A stretch of 42,079 nucleotides of DNA, from positions 1-42,079 of the forward strand of contig JADFDU010000020.1 in NCBI GenBank assembly GCA_018262775.1. Reading direction: 5' to 3'. Below are positions 1-7,049 of the stretch, one piece after another. Origin of the DNA: Rhodocyclaceae bacterium. Lineage in GTDB: Bacteria > Pseudomonadota > Gammaproteobacteria > Burkholderiales > Rhodocyclaceae. The notes beneath the pieces are model-generated. The model was not told the DNA's origin. It worked only from the letters and a program-made list of their open reading frames with translations, and did no database searches. Position 1 is the stretch's first letter; the number at the start of each line of letters is the position of its first letter. The translations under genes were made by a program, and so were the position numbers.

Positions 1-1196
1 TTGTCGAGGAAAGGGAAGGCTTCCACCTCGCCCAGGTGCAGCGACTTCATGCGCAGGATGACGCCGGCCAGAGACGAGCGCAGCAACTCCGGCTCGGTGT
101 GCGCCAGGCGCTTGTTGAAGTCGTCTTCGGCAAACAAGCGTATGCAAACGCCGCTCATGACGCGGCCGCAACGCCCGGCGCGCTGATTGGCGGCCGAGCG
201 GGCGATGTCCTCCACCTGCAGCAGCTCCACCTTGTTGCGGTGGGAATAGCGCTTGACGCGTGCCAGGCCCGAGTCGACGACGTAGCGGATGCCCGGCACG
301 GTGAGCGAGGTCTCGGCGACGTTGGTGGCCAGCACCACGCGCCGTCCCTTCGCCGGCGCGAACACGCGCTGCTGTTCCTGCGCCGATTGGCGCGCGTAGA
401 GCGGCAATATTTCCGTATCTGGAGGGTGATGTTTCCTCAGCGCTTCGGCCGCTTCGCGGATCTCGCGCTCGCCGGGCAGGAACACCAGCACGTCGCCGGG
501 ACCGTTGCGATGGCACTCGTCCACCGCATCGACGATGGCGTCCGGCAGGTCGACGTCGTCCGCCGGCGGGCGCCAGCGCATCTCGATGGGGTAGAGGCGG
601 CCGGAGACCTCGATGACCGGCGCCGCTTTTTCGTCTATCGCAAAATGCTTCGAGAAGCGCTCGGCATCGAGCGTGGCCGAGGTGACGATCACCTTCAAGT
701 CGGGCCGCTTCAGCAGCAACTGCTTCAGGTAACCGAGCATGAAGTCGATGTTGAGGCTGCGCTCGTGCGCTTCGTCGATGATGAGCGTGTCGTACTGCCG
801 AAGCTGTGGATCGCTCTGCGTCTCGGCGAGCAGGATGCCGTCGGTCATCAGCTTGATGTAGCTGTCGGGACTGACACGGTCAGTGAAGCGGATCTTGAAG
901 CCGACCGCGCGACCGAGTTCGCTCTTCAGCTCCTGGGCGATGCGTGTGGCGGTGGCGCGCGCGGCGATGCGGCGCGGCTGCGTGTGGCCGATGAGGCCGT
1001 GGGCGCCGCGGCCGAGTTCAAGGCAGATCTTCGGCAGCTGCGTCGTCTTGCCCGAGCCGGTCTCGCCGCAGACGATCACCACCTGGTGTTTCGCGATGGC
1101 CTCGGCAATCTCGCCGCGGCGGGCGCTGACCGGCAGTTCGTCGTCGTAGGCGATCGCCGGCCGGGCGGCCAGGCGCGCCACGGCATCGAACTTCAT
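1..1196 (-). CDS. hrpA: ATP-dependent RNA helicase HrpA (5' part; 3' end beyond window)
   Basis: About 398 residues of a DEAH-box superfamily 2 RNA helicase are visible; the gene continues past the left edge. Walker A is [10 protein letters not shown] at about residues 44-53, motif II is DEAH at 141-144 within IIDEAHERS, motif III is SAT at 173-175, and QPRRIAAR (motif Ia) lies between. The long [10 protein letters not shown] and ERSLNIDF blocks match HrpA better than HrpB. Known family role: unwinding RNA, including rescue of stalled or collided ribosomes, in the cytoplasm. The ATG at 1196 overlaps the crcB stop as ATGA, so the two genes are probably cotranscribed and translationally coupled. 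Function is confident; completeness cannot be judged. Confidence 0.93.
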   Translation of the reverse strand, partial: MKFDAVARLAARPAIAYDDELPVSARRGEIAEAIAKHQVVIVCGETGSGKTTQLPKICLELGRGAHGLIGHTQPRRIAARATATRIAQELKSELGRAVGFKIRFTDRVSPDSYIKLMTDGILLAETQSDPQLRQYDTLIIDEAHERSLNIDFMLGYLKQLLLKRPDLKVIVTSATLDAERFSKHFAIDEKAAPVIEVSGRLYPIEMRWRPPADDVDLPDAIVDAVDECHRNGPGDVLVFLPGEREIREAAEALRKHHPPDTEILPLYARQSAQEQQRVFAPAKGRRVVLATNVAETSLTVPGIRYVVDSGLARVKRYSHRNKVELLQVEDIARSAANQRAGRCGRVMSGVCIRLFAEDDFNKRLAHTEPELLRSSLAGVILRMKSLHLGEVEAFPFLD

Positions 1197-1588
1197 CTAG
1201 CCAGAACGACGAAAGTGGCGATGCCGAGTGCCGTCATCAGCAGCGAGCCGGCCAGATGTCCGCCTGCCGCCGCCAGCGCCCAGCCGTATTGCGCGCGCTC
1301 CAGCAGCGCCACCACTTCGGCGGAAAAGGTCGAGAAGGTCGTCAGGCCGCCGAGAAAGCCGGTGATGATGAAGAGTTTGAGTTCGGGCGACAGACCGGCG
1401 TGCTGGTGGAACAGGGCCACGGCAAAACCCACCAGATAGCCACCGATGAGGTTCGCCGCCAGGGTGCCGAGCGGCACCGTCGGGAACAGCGGATTGAGCA
1501 GCGCACCCAGACCCCAGCGCGACCAGGCGCCGAGCGCCGCGCCCGCCCCGACTGCGGCAAAACTACCAATGCCTATTGCGCCCGTCAT
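1193..1588 (-). CDS. crcB: Fluoride channel CrcB/FluC
   Basis: A 131-residue, four-helix membrane protein of normal Fluc length. The hallmark [12 protein letters not shown] block is at about residues 80-91, with the pore-lining Asn in [10 protein letters not shown] (N46) and a GAxSRW-type motif near 19-25. Known role: dual-topology dimeric fluoride channel in the inner membrane that expels fluoride. A longer open frame begins at 1693, but its first 35 codons do not resemble the family, so the ATG at 1588 is chosen. The stop overlaps the hrpA start (ATGA). A weak -10 (TACAAT, minus strand 1627-1622) lies upstream. No fluoride-riboswitch-like structure was recognised in the leader. Confidence 0.93.
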   Translation of the reverse strand: MTGAIGIGSFAAVGAGAALGAWSRWGLGALLNPLFPTVPLGTLAANLIGGYLVGFAVALFHQHAGLSPELKLFIITGFLGGLTTFSTFSAEVVALLERAQYGWALAAAGGHLAGSLLMTALGIATFVVLAR

Positions 1589-1769
1589 GGCTGCTGATGT
1601 CCGTATCCAGAATGAAAGCGGATTGTAGCGCAGGCATGCCAGGACAGCCCCGGCAAACCCGGCAACCGCCAGCCACCGCCGGGCTTTGCGCAAACCGAAT
1701 GCACTTTTTTTGGTCTATCTTGTCGGGGATACCGAGTCCGGTCGTCGCCACGCAACCCAGAGGAACCGC

Positions 1770-1910
1770 ATGAATCCGATCATGAGCAATCTCGGCGGTC
1801 GCCTGGCCCGTTTTTTGAGCCGGTCCAACCCGCGTTACAAGCCGCTTGCGACCTCCAGCTTCGACGCCATCGTCAAGGGTGATCGCATCAGGCGATTGCG
1901 CCTCACTTGA
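1770..1910 (+). pseudogene. 46-codon remnant, possibly the 5' end of a YiiX-like amidase gene
   Basis: A short frame with a good ribosome site (AGAGG six bases before the ATG) and native codon use encodes a 46-residue basic peptide. Its RFLSRSNPRYKPLATSS stretch resembles, from memory, the N-terminus of YiiX/NlpC-P60-like permuted papain-fold proteins. The usual continuation (a GDVLLVEG-type motif) is missing, and the frame ends just inside the tail of the opposing cupredoxin-like gene (overlap 1903-1910). The simplest reading is a gene start left after a deletion that brought in the neighbouring island. It could also be a genuine small protein. The homology call is tentative. Confidence 0.4.
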
Positions 1911-2355
1911 CGACAATCCGATAGTCCGGCGTCGGATTGAGCGGGCAGGAATAAACATACTCGCCCGGCTTCAGCTCGACGACGTAGTCCTGCGTCTTGC
2001 CGGGGGTCAGGCCGCCGCCGGAGACGCTCGGCAACGTGGCGCGGCTGAAGAGCGTGGCGCCGCGCAGCCAGAAGCCGAGCTCGTAGGGCACGTCCTTGTT
2101 GGTGACGCGGAAGAGGGTCTTGCCCGGCATCAGGGTGAGAGTCTTCGCCTTCGCCAGCCGCTCATCGCCCGTCCTGGCGTTGATGGCTTCGCAGTCCTGG
2201 ATTTTCGTCGACTTGAAGCCCTGATTGACGCCGTGTTCGCTTTCGAGAAACTGGCACGGCACCTGGTTGAGTTCGACCACCTGCGGCGCGGCATACGCCA
2301 GCGGGGCGGCCAGCAATGCCAGGACCGTCAGGGTCGTACCAAAAGTTTTTTTCAT
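1903..2355 (-). CDS. Secreted cupredoxin-like protein of unknown function
   Basis: A 150-residue protein with a clear Sec signal peptide (MKKTFGTTLTVLALLAAPLAYA, cut near residue 22). The C-terminal part, with LKPGEYVYSCPLNPTPDYRI, looks like the last strands and ligand loop of a cupredoxin fold, and KTLFRVTNKDVPYELGFW resembles an early strand pair. No His ligand is visible; Cys residues lie near VPCQF, QDCE and YSCP, so a classical type 1 copper site is unlikely. A longer upstream frame exists, but the ATG at 2355 gives the signal peptide and starts one base past the end of the upstream gene (2357). It is the last gene of the leftward cytochrome arm. Role inferred: periplasmic metal or redox accessory. 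Confidence 0.65.
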   Translation of the reverse strand: MKKTFGTTLTVLALLAAPLAYAAPQVVELNQVPCQFLESEHGVNQGFKSTKIQDCEAINARTGDERLAKAKTLTLMPGKTLFRVTNKDVPYELGFWLRGATLFSRATLPSVSGGGLTPGKTQDYVVELKPGEYVYSCPLNPTPDYRIVVK

Positions 2356-2356
2356 T

Positions 2357-3088
2357 TCATGCTCCTTTCCGGGCCGTTGGCCCCAATGCCGCCTCGACGG
2401 CGGCGATCTGTTCCTCCACGGATATCGCCAGCTGGCTGGTAATTTCCAGTTCGCGATCCTCGAAAACATCCACTGCGGGATGGCTGCGCGCCCAGGCCGC
2501 GACTACCTCGTCGCGCGCCAGGATCAGCGCCTCGATCTGTGGCCGGAACAACCGCAGCATGGCGCCGAGCCAACGGTTCGCCGGCCAGGACGGATGGGCG
2601 TGGTCGATGTCGAAACGATCGAGCATGCGAATCACGTCTGCGGCCGCATACCAGGTGTCGCCGGTGACCCAGCGATTCACCGTGAACAAGCCGATCGGTT
2701 CGCCATAAGCGTCCATGGAAACGGCGATGAGATGCGACAACGCCTCCTCGCCCGTCGGCCAGGGTTCAATGCCCAAATTGTCTGCCGGTGCGACACCCGG
2801 CGGCATGCCGGCGGCGCGCAGGAAGGTATGGAAATGGCCGTGTTCGCCTTCGCTGCCGCGATGCGCGTGGTAGTAATACTGCGCATGGGTCTCGGCATCG
2901 AAGACATCGTCGGCCGGGTAATGATCGAATTCGACGAACGCACCCTGGCCGCGCAGCATCTCGCCGACGACGTTGAGGTCGCCCTTCAGCAGCACGCGGC
3001 GGCATTCCCGCACTTCGGCGCCGGCGGCGCGCATGGTTTCGAGTTGCGACCGGTCGAGCGCTGCCAAGGGGTTTTTGGCCTGCTTCAT
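2357..3088 (-). CDS. Conserved protein of unknown function (DUF6969-like)
   Basis: A 243-residue soluble protein with no signal peptide. It is rich in conserved aromatic and His residues: ETHAQYYYHAHRG, GEHGHFHTFLRA, ALSHLIAVSMDAYG, NRWVTGDTWY and HPSWPANRWL. It resembles a family I associate with DUF6969; no function is known to me. The clustered His motifs could bind metal or heme, but this is inference. The ATG at 3088 overlaps the stop of the five-heme cytochrome gene as ATGA, so it is translationally coupled to a cytochrome, hinting at maturation or regulation of that protein. Longer frames through this region are shadows of the cytochrome gene. Confidence 0.7.
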   Translation of the reverse strand: MKQAKNPLAALDRSQLETMRAAGAEVRECRRVLLKGDLNVVGEMLRGQGAFVEFDHYPADDVFDAETHAQYYYHAHRGSEGEHGHFHTFLRAAGMPPGVAPADNLGIEPWPTGEEALSHLIAVSMDAYGEPIGLFTVNRWVTGDTWYAAADVIRMLDRFDIDHAHPSWPANRWLGAMLRLFRPQIEALILARDEVVAAWARSHPAVDVFEDRELEITSQLAISVEEQIAAVEAALGPTARKGA

Positions 3089-4347
3089 CGCTTTGCCTCG
3101 CCGTGTTGCAGCGGCTGACTTTCCTCGAAGATCGTGAAATGCGACGCCAGCGAGTCGGCCAGCGCCTGGCGGATCAGCTTTTCGCCATTGCCGGCGCCGC
3201 CGGTCAGCAGCGAGCGGTAGAACCCGGTGTAGAAGGCATCCGGCTCGACGCGCACCCGGTAGGCCAGCGATCTCGCGCGCGCATCGAGCGGCCTGCGGTA
3301 GTCCAGCCGGGCTTCTTCGTCGACGGCCAGCCGCGTGTCGGCGACTTCGCGTGAAAGATCGAGCGCCACCTCGCGCGCAATGACGTGCTCCTGCCGCGTG
3401 CCGGCGATGGCCTTGCCGTCGGCGCCAGCCTGGAATATCTCGGCGACGACGCGCGGCGTGACGTAGGTCGGGAAATGGTGGCCGGTGCCGCTGTTGCGCA
3501 AAGTCAGTCCCGCCAGTACGGCACCCATTTCGATGCGCGGCGCGACAGCCGTGATCGTGACGCCGCTTCTGACCATCTCGCGGCCATGGATGCCGCGCCA
3601 CAGATGGCGGCGGTCGGGCATGTGGCAGGACTGGCAGTGCCTGCCCTCACTCGCGTAGCGGCTCGCTTGCCATTCCGCGTAGGTGTTCTCCAGCAGCTTG
3701 CCGTTGAGCGCGAAGTCGTCCTTTTCGAACTGGTGGCAGCCGGCGCAAAAGCGCGAATCGGCGAAGGCAGCGCTTGCCTGCCAGCCGTCGTGCGGTAGTT
3801 TGTCTTCCGGCTTCGGCACGGAACCGTCGCGTCGCGGCGGGCCGAAGCGCTGGTGTCCGCGCACATGGCAGGCGGCGCAGACCAGGCCTTGCTCGTGCAG
3901 GCCAACGCCTTTGCCGATCTTCGTTTGCGAAATTGCCGCCACCAGGCTGTCGGCCTGTTCGGCCAGCGGCGCGTGGCAGCGGATGCAGGCCTGGTGCTCG
4001 TCGCGGGCCTGCGCATCCATGTTCAACAACTGTCCGAGCACGCCCGGCCCCATCGCCTTTGCATGCAAAGCGCCGCGCCAGTCCTCATATTGCTGCACAT
4101 GACAGGCACCGCAGGATGCCGGATCGAGGGCCGCTTCCTGCGACGTGAAATGCGCCGGCGCCACGCCCTGGGCGGCCAGCGGGCTGCGCCAATGCTTGGT
4201 CAGGAATTCTGTGATGTTCTCGGGGGGTGTCATGACGGAAGGCGCAGGGGGTTGCGGCTCCGAGCAGGCGGCGGCCAGCAGAAAAAAGGGGAGGCAGCAA
4301 AGCCACCTCCCCTCGCGCCAGACCGCTGTCAGCACCGGGCGCCGCAC
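3085..4347 (-). CDS. Five-heme c-type cytochrome lipoprotein
   Basis: A 420-residue protein starting at GTG 4347, with a hydrophobic leader ending in LLAAACSE (lipobox-like Cys near residue 28), so probably a lipid-anchored periplasmic or outer-membrane protein. Five CxxCH sites are visible: CGACH, CIRCH, CAACH, CAGCH and CQSCH, all in the first two thirds. The C-terminal third (GTGHHFPTYVTPRVVAEIF and beyond) is a heme-free beta-rich segment like that of cytochrome c554-type and hydroxylamine-oxidoreductase-related multihemes. Role inferred: periplasmic electron transfer; the substrate is unknown. It sits four bases after the NPCAAK peptide gene and overlaps the next gene by ATGA, inside the ECF-controlled leftward operon. 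Confidence 0.88.
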   Translation of the reverse strand: MRRPVLTAVWREGRWLCCLPFFLLAAACSEPQPPAPSVMTPPENITEFLTKHWRSPLAAQGVAPAHFTSQEAALDPASCGACHVQQYEDWRGALHAKAMGPGVLGQLLNMDAQARDEHQACIRCHAPLAEQADSLVAAISQTKIGKGVGLHEQGLVCAACHVRGHQRFGPPRRDGSVPKPEDKLPHDGWQASAAFADSRFCAGCHQFEKDDFALNGKLLENTYAEWQASRYASEGRHCQSCHMPDRRHLWRGIHGREMVRSGVTITAVAPRIEMGAVLAGLTLRNSGTGHHFPTYVTPRVVAEIFQAGADGKAIAGTRQEHVIAREVALDLSREVADTRLAVDEEARLDYRRPLDARARSLAYRVRVEPDAFYTGFYRSLLTGGAGNGEKLIRQALADSLASHFTIFEESQPLQHGEAKR

Positions 4348-4351
4348 AGCC

Positions 4352-4594
4352 TCACTTCTTCGCCGCGCAGGGGTTTTTCGCTGCGCACGGATTCTTCGCT
4401 GCGCAGGGGTTTTTTGCGGCGCAAGGATTCATCTTGTCCTTCTTCATCGTGTCCTTCTTCATGTCATCTTTCATTTCCTTTTTGGCGGCACACGGATTCT
4501 TCGCCGCACAGGGATTGGCATATGCCATCGGCACCGCCAGGGCGAGCGCCGTGGCGCCCAGGACCAAACGAACTTGTTTCATGCTTGCTTTCAT
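4352..4594 (-). CDS. Secreted NPCAAK-repeat peptide
   Basis: An 80-residue precursor with a Sec signal peptide cut after AMAYA-type sequence (about residue 26). The mature peptide starts directly with NPCAAKNPCAAK, then has a charged Met/Lys/Asp linker (Met roughly every 4-5 residues), then four more NPCAAK copies ending in KK. It therefore has six Cys, one per hexapeptide, and no other recognisable domain. Spaced Cys and Met suggest soft-metal (copper or silver) or thiol chemistry; this is inference. GAGGAG precedes the ATG at 4594. The same repeat ends the cytochrome encoded just upstream. An imperfect 8-bp stem in the 58-bp gap (about 4625-4647) has no T-run and may be an RNA-processing hairpin. 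Confidence 0.8.
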   Translation of the reverse strand: MKASMKQVRLVLGATALALAVPMAYANPCAAKNPCAAKKEMKDDMKKDTMKKDKMNPCAAKNPCAAKNPCAAKNPCAAKK

Positions 4595-4652
4595 GGTGTC
4601 TCCTCTATCAGGTTAACAACTAAATGGCACCGCCGGAAAGCGGCGCCTGCTA

Positions 4653-5225
4653 CTACTTCTTTGCGGCGCACGGGTTCTTCGCTGCGCAGGGGTTCTTCGC
4701 CGCACAGGGGTTCGCCGCCTTGCCCTTGGACGGCTTGAAGGACTTCTGCATCTCGGCCGTGTAGGCCGTCAGGGCGGCGAGTTCGCGCGACTCCCAGGAC
4801 AGCGGTTTGGTCGCCATCGGCATCACCAGGCAGGCCTGCACCATTTCGTCCAGATGCACTTTCTTCAGCCCAGCCTGGTCCTGAGTCATCTGCACGAAAT
4901 GCGGGTAGGGCTTGGCGAAACTGGCGTTGAAGGCGGCATGGCCTTGGTGGCAGGTGTTGCAGGACAGGCCGTTGGTGGACAGTTTCGTGTCACTCCAGAG
5001 TGCCTTGCCTTCCTTGAGCAGGGCGGCCTGGTCACCCTTGTAGGATTTGTAGCCGGCCGGCCGGGTGATGGCCTTCGGATCGATCTTGGCGCCGGCGCCG
5101 CAGGGATTCTTGGTCTTGGCCGCGCAGGGACTGCAGGGATTGGCGGCCTGGGCCGGGGCCATGCCGAGACCGAAAACCAGGGCGGCCGCCAGGGCCAGTT
5201 GCAGGGGTTTGGCTTGGGCGTTCAT
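4653..5225 (-). CDS. Monoheme cytochrome c with N- and C-terminal NPC/NPCAAK repeats
   Basis: A 190-residue secreted protein. The signal peptide ends at AQA; the mature start contains NPCSPCAAKTKNPCGAGAK. A single heme site, CNTCH, lies in the middle, followed by MVQACLVMPMATKPL, where a Met is the likely distal heme ligand. The C-terminus is a Lys-rich linker and three NPCAAK hexamers. The cytochrome core resembles small class I-type cytochromes. The ATG at 5225 is chosen because it gives the signal peptide and has an AGGAG ribosome site; an upstream extension to 5318 would run through the promoter. It is the first gene of the leftward arm, 51 bases downstream of an ECF-type promoter. Confidence 0.85.
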   Translation of the reverse strand: MNAQAKPLQLALAAALVFGLGMAPAQAANPCSPCAAKTKNPCGAGAKIDPKAITRPAGYKSYKGDQAALLKEGKALWSDTKLSTNGLSCNTCHQGHAAFNASFAKPYPHFVQMTQDQAGLKKVHLDEMVQACLVMPMATKPLSWESRELAALTAYTAEMQKSFKPSKGKAANPCAAKNPCAAKNPCAAKK

Positions 5226-5276
5226 GACTCCTCCTTGTTGGGTGGGCGTAAGAGGCGCTTTTTTGCCTCCTTGCCG

Positions 5277-5307
5277 ATAAGACCGCCCTTGATCCGAAAA
5301 CCTTACA
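5277..5307 (-). promoter_or_regulatory. ECF-type promoter, leftward (cytochrome arm)
   Basis: On the minus strand TGTAAGG (5307-5301) is followed after 15 bases by CGGTCTTAT (5285-5277), 51 bases before the cytochrome start at 5225. The identical motif with identical spacing faces the other way at 5322-5352. A -35/-10 pair with GTCT in the -10 is the form expected for ECF sigma factors, and an ECF sigma gene lies in the rightward operon. Confidence 0.75.
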
Positions 5308-5321
5308 GGCCTGAACAAATT

Positions 5322-5352
5322 TGTAAGGAACTGGCGTCCGGCCCGGTCTTAT
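5322..5352 (+). promoter_or_regulatory. ECF-type promoter, rightward (thioredoxin-sigma arm)
   Basis: TGTAAGG (5322-5328), 15 bases, then CGGTCTTAT (5344-5352), 45 bases before the thioredoxin gene start. The spacer sequences of the two promoters are unrelated while the boxes are identical, so the boxes look selected. Since the downstream operon encodes the sigma and anti-sigma factors, this promoter would make the system autoregulated. A small hairpin (GGCAG-ATTC-CTGCC, about 5360-5373) lies in the leader. Confidence 0.75.
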
Positions 5353-5397
5353 GGGTAGCAGGCAGATTCCTGCCGACAACCCAGAGGAGATTCGAAA

Positions 5398-5805
5398 ATG
5401 AAGTTTGTCCGCTCCGCAAGACGCCGTTTCATCCAGGCCGTTCTGGCTTTCGCGGCCGCCGCTGTCCTGCTGCCCGTCCAGGCCGCGCCGGCGCAAACTT
5501 TCGACGAGACGGCTTTCCGCCAGGCGCAGCAGGCCGGCAAGACCATATTGGTACACGTGCAGGCCGACTGGTGCTCGGCCTGCGCCAAACAGAAGCCGAT
5601 CCTGGAGAGCCTGGGCAAGGACAAGGCTTATGAAGGCGTCGTGCGCTTTAGCGTCGACTTCGACAAGCCGGGCAATGCGCTCAAACTCTTCCGCGTCACG
5701 ACGCAGGCCACCCTGCTGGTCTTCAAGGGCGACAAGGAAGTCGCCCGGTCGACCTTCGACACCAACCCGGACAGCATCCGCGCGACGCTGGCCAAGGGTG
5801 TCTAG
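5398..5805 (+). CDS. Periplasmic thioredoxin-like protein
   Basis: A 135-residue secreted thioredoxin-fold protein with an Arg-rich signal peptide (ARRRF then a hydrophobic run, cut near residue 30-33). The active site is ADWCSACAKQ, Cys at 59 and 62, followed by a VDFDKPGN segment and TQATLLVFKGDKE. The cis-Pro position is occupied by T-Q-A, unlike classical thioredoxin (T-P), which may change substrate choice. It is the first gene of the rightward ECF arm, six bases before a CcdA/DsbD-like gene that probably supplies its electrons. Inferred job: keeping periplasmic thiols reduced, for example heme-binding CxxCH or NPCAAK cysteines made by the opposite arm. Confidence 0.85.
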   Translation: MKFVRSARRRFIQAVLAFAAAAVLLPVQAAPAQTFDETAFRQAQQAGKTILVHVQADWCSACAKQKPILESLGKDKAYEGVVRFSVDFDKPGNALKLFRVTTQATLLVFKGDKEVARSTFDTNPDSIRATLAKGV

Positions 5806-5811
5806 GAATTT

Positions 5812-6528
5812 ATGAGCACGCTGCTGGTCGCGATCCTGGCGGGCGTCCTGACGACGCTCTCCCCTTGCGTGCTGCCGCTGCTGCCGGTGGTGCTGTTCGC
5901 CGCCCTGCAGCAGCACCGCTTCGGTCCGCTGGCGCTGGCCGGCGGCATGAGCCTGGCCTTCACGGCGCTGGGCATCGGCATCGCGACCATCGGTTTCAGC
6001 CTGGACATCGGCAGCCAGGCAGTGCGCCTGACGGCGGCGATCATGATGGTCGTCTTCGGCGCCGTCCTGCTCTCGGCGCCGCTGCAGGCCGCCTTCGCCC
6101 GCGCCGGCTCGCCACTCTCCGACCGCCTCAATGCCCTGACGGCGCACTTCGTGCCGACGGGGCTGGGCGGTCAGTTCCTGCTCGGCATGCTGCTCGGCGC
6201 GGTATGGACGCCCTGCTCGGGCCCGACGCTCGGCGCGGCCATCGGGCTGGCCACCGCCAGTGAAACGGCCGCCCGCGCCGCCGGCATCATGGCGCTGTTC
6301 AGCCTTGGCGCGACGCTGCCGCTGGTAGCGCTGGCCTACGGTTCGCGCCAGGCGCTGGCGGCACGCAAGGCGGGTCTGGCCAAAGCCGGCCGCCTCGGCA
6401 AGCCGCTGCTGGGCGGCGTGCTGGTGCTGGTCGGCGCCATGGTGGCCTTCGGCCTCGACAAGCTCATCGAGGCCAGGCTGACCGCACTCATGCCGGGCTG
6501 GCTGGTAGACCTGACGACGCGGTTCTGA
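5812..6528 (+). CDS. CcdA/DsbD-like thiol-disulfide transport membrane protein
   Basis: A 238-residue polytopic membrane protein with about six helices. Each half carries the redox Cys-Pro signature of the family: LSPCVLPLLP (Cys19) and VWTPCSGPTLG (Cys135). Known family role: moving reducing equivalents from cytoplasmic thioredoxin across the inner membrane to periplasmic thioredoxin-like proteins, often for cytochrome c maturation. It has no fused periplasmic thioredoxin domain, which fits the separate thioredoxin gene immediately upstream. The sigma factor gene follows after five bases. Length is normal for CcdA. Confidence 0.88.
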   Translation: MSTLLVAILAGVLTTLSPCVLPLLPVVLFAALQQHRFGPLALAGGMSLAFTALGIGIATIGFSLDIGSQAVRLTAAIMMVVFGAVLLSAPLQAAFARAGSPLSDRLNALTAHFVPTGLGGQFLLGMLLGAVWTPCSGPTLGAAIGLATASETAARAAGIMALFSLGATLPLVALAYGSRQALAARKAGLAKAGRLGKPLLGGVLVLVGAMVAFGLDKLIEARLTALMPGWLVDLTTRF

Positions 6529-6533
6529 CTAAC

Positions 6534-7049
6534 ATGCCCAATATGCTCTTCAAGCTCAGTTCTCGGCAGTTCGACCAGACCGCCCGCGCCTACAGCGCGG
6601 ACCTGTATCGCTACGCCTACTGGCTGTGCCGCGACCGCTTCGTCGCCGAGGATCTGGTGCAGGAAACCTTCGCCCGCGCCTGGAAGAACTGGGACAGTCT
6701 GGAAGACCTAGCCGCCGTGAAGAGCTGGCTCATCACCATCCTGCGCAACGAGCATGCCCGCCTCTACGAACGCAAGCAGCTCGACTACACGGACGAAGAC
6801 CCGCAGGATCTCGACCTGCCGTCCGCCGTGCAAACCGGCGCGCATCTCGAACTCGAACAGTTCGTCGAGGCGCTGCCGCCGACCTACAGGGAGCCACTGC
6901 TGCTGCAGGTGCTGGGAGGTTATTCCTGCAGCGAGATCGCGAAGATGCTGGACACCACGGAAGGCGCCGTCATGACGCGCCTGACGCGCGCACGGCAGGC
7001 GATGCGCGCCGATCTCGAAGCCAATGAAGCAACACGAGGTGTACTATGA
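6534..7049 (+). CDS. ECF-family RNA polymerase sigma factor
   Basis: A 171-residue protein with only sigma regions 2 and 4. Region 2 contains YRYAYWLCRDRFVAEDLVQE, then TFARAWKNWDSL and VKSWLITILRNEHAR; region 4 contains ALPPTYREPLLLQVLGGYS and an SEIAKMLDTTEGAVMTRLTRARQ-type helix-turn-helix. It starts five bases after the CcdA-like gene; a second Met is four codons in. It overlaps the downstream anti-sigma gene by ATGA, the usual partner arrangement. The duplicated TGTAAGG-N15-CGGTCTTAT promoters at 5277-5352 are its probable targets (inference). Confidence 0.93.
   Translation: MPNMLFKLSSRQFDQTARAYSADLYRYAYWLCRDRFVAEDLVQETFARAWKNWDSLEDLAAVKSWLITILRNEHARLYERKQLDYTDEDPQDLDLPSAVQTGAHLELEQFVEALPPTYREPLLLQVLGGYSCSEIAKMLDTTEGAVMTRLTRARQAMRADLEANEATRGVL

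Noticed and set aside
1589..1769. Fluoride riboswitch upstream of crcB
   Set aside because: I could not find the conserved pseudoknot elements of the crcB motif in this leader.
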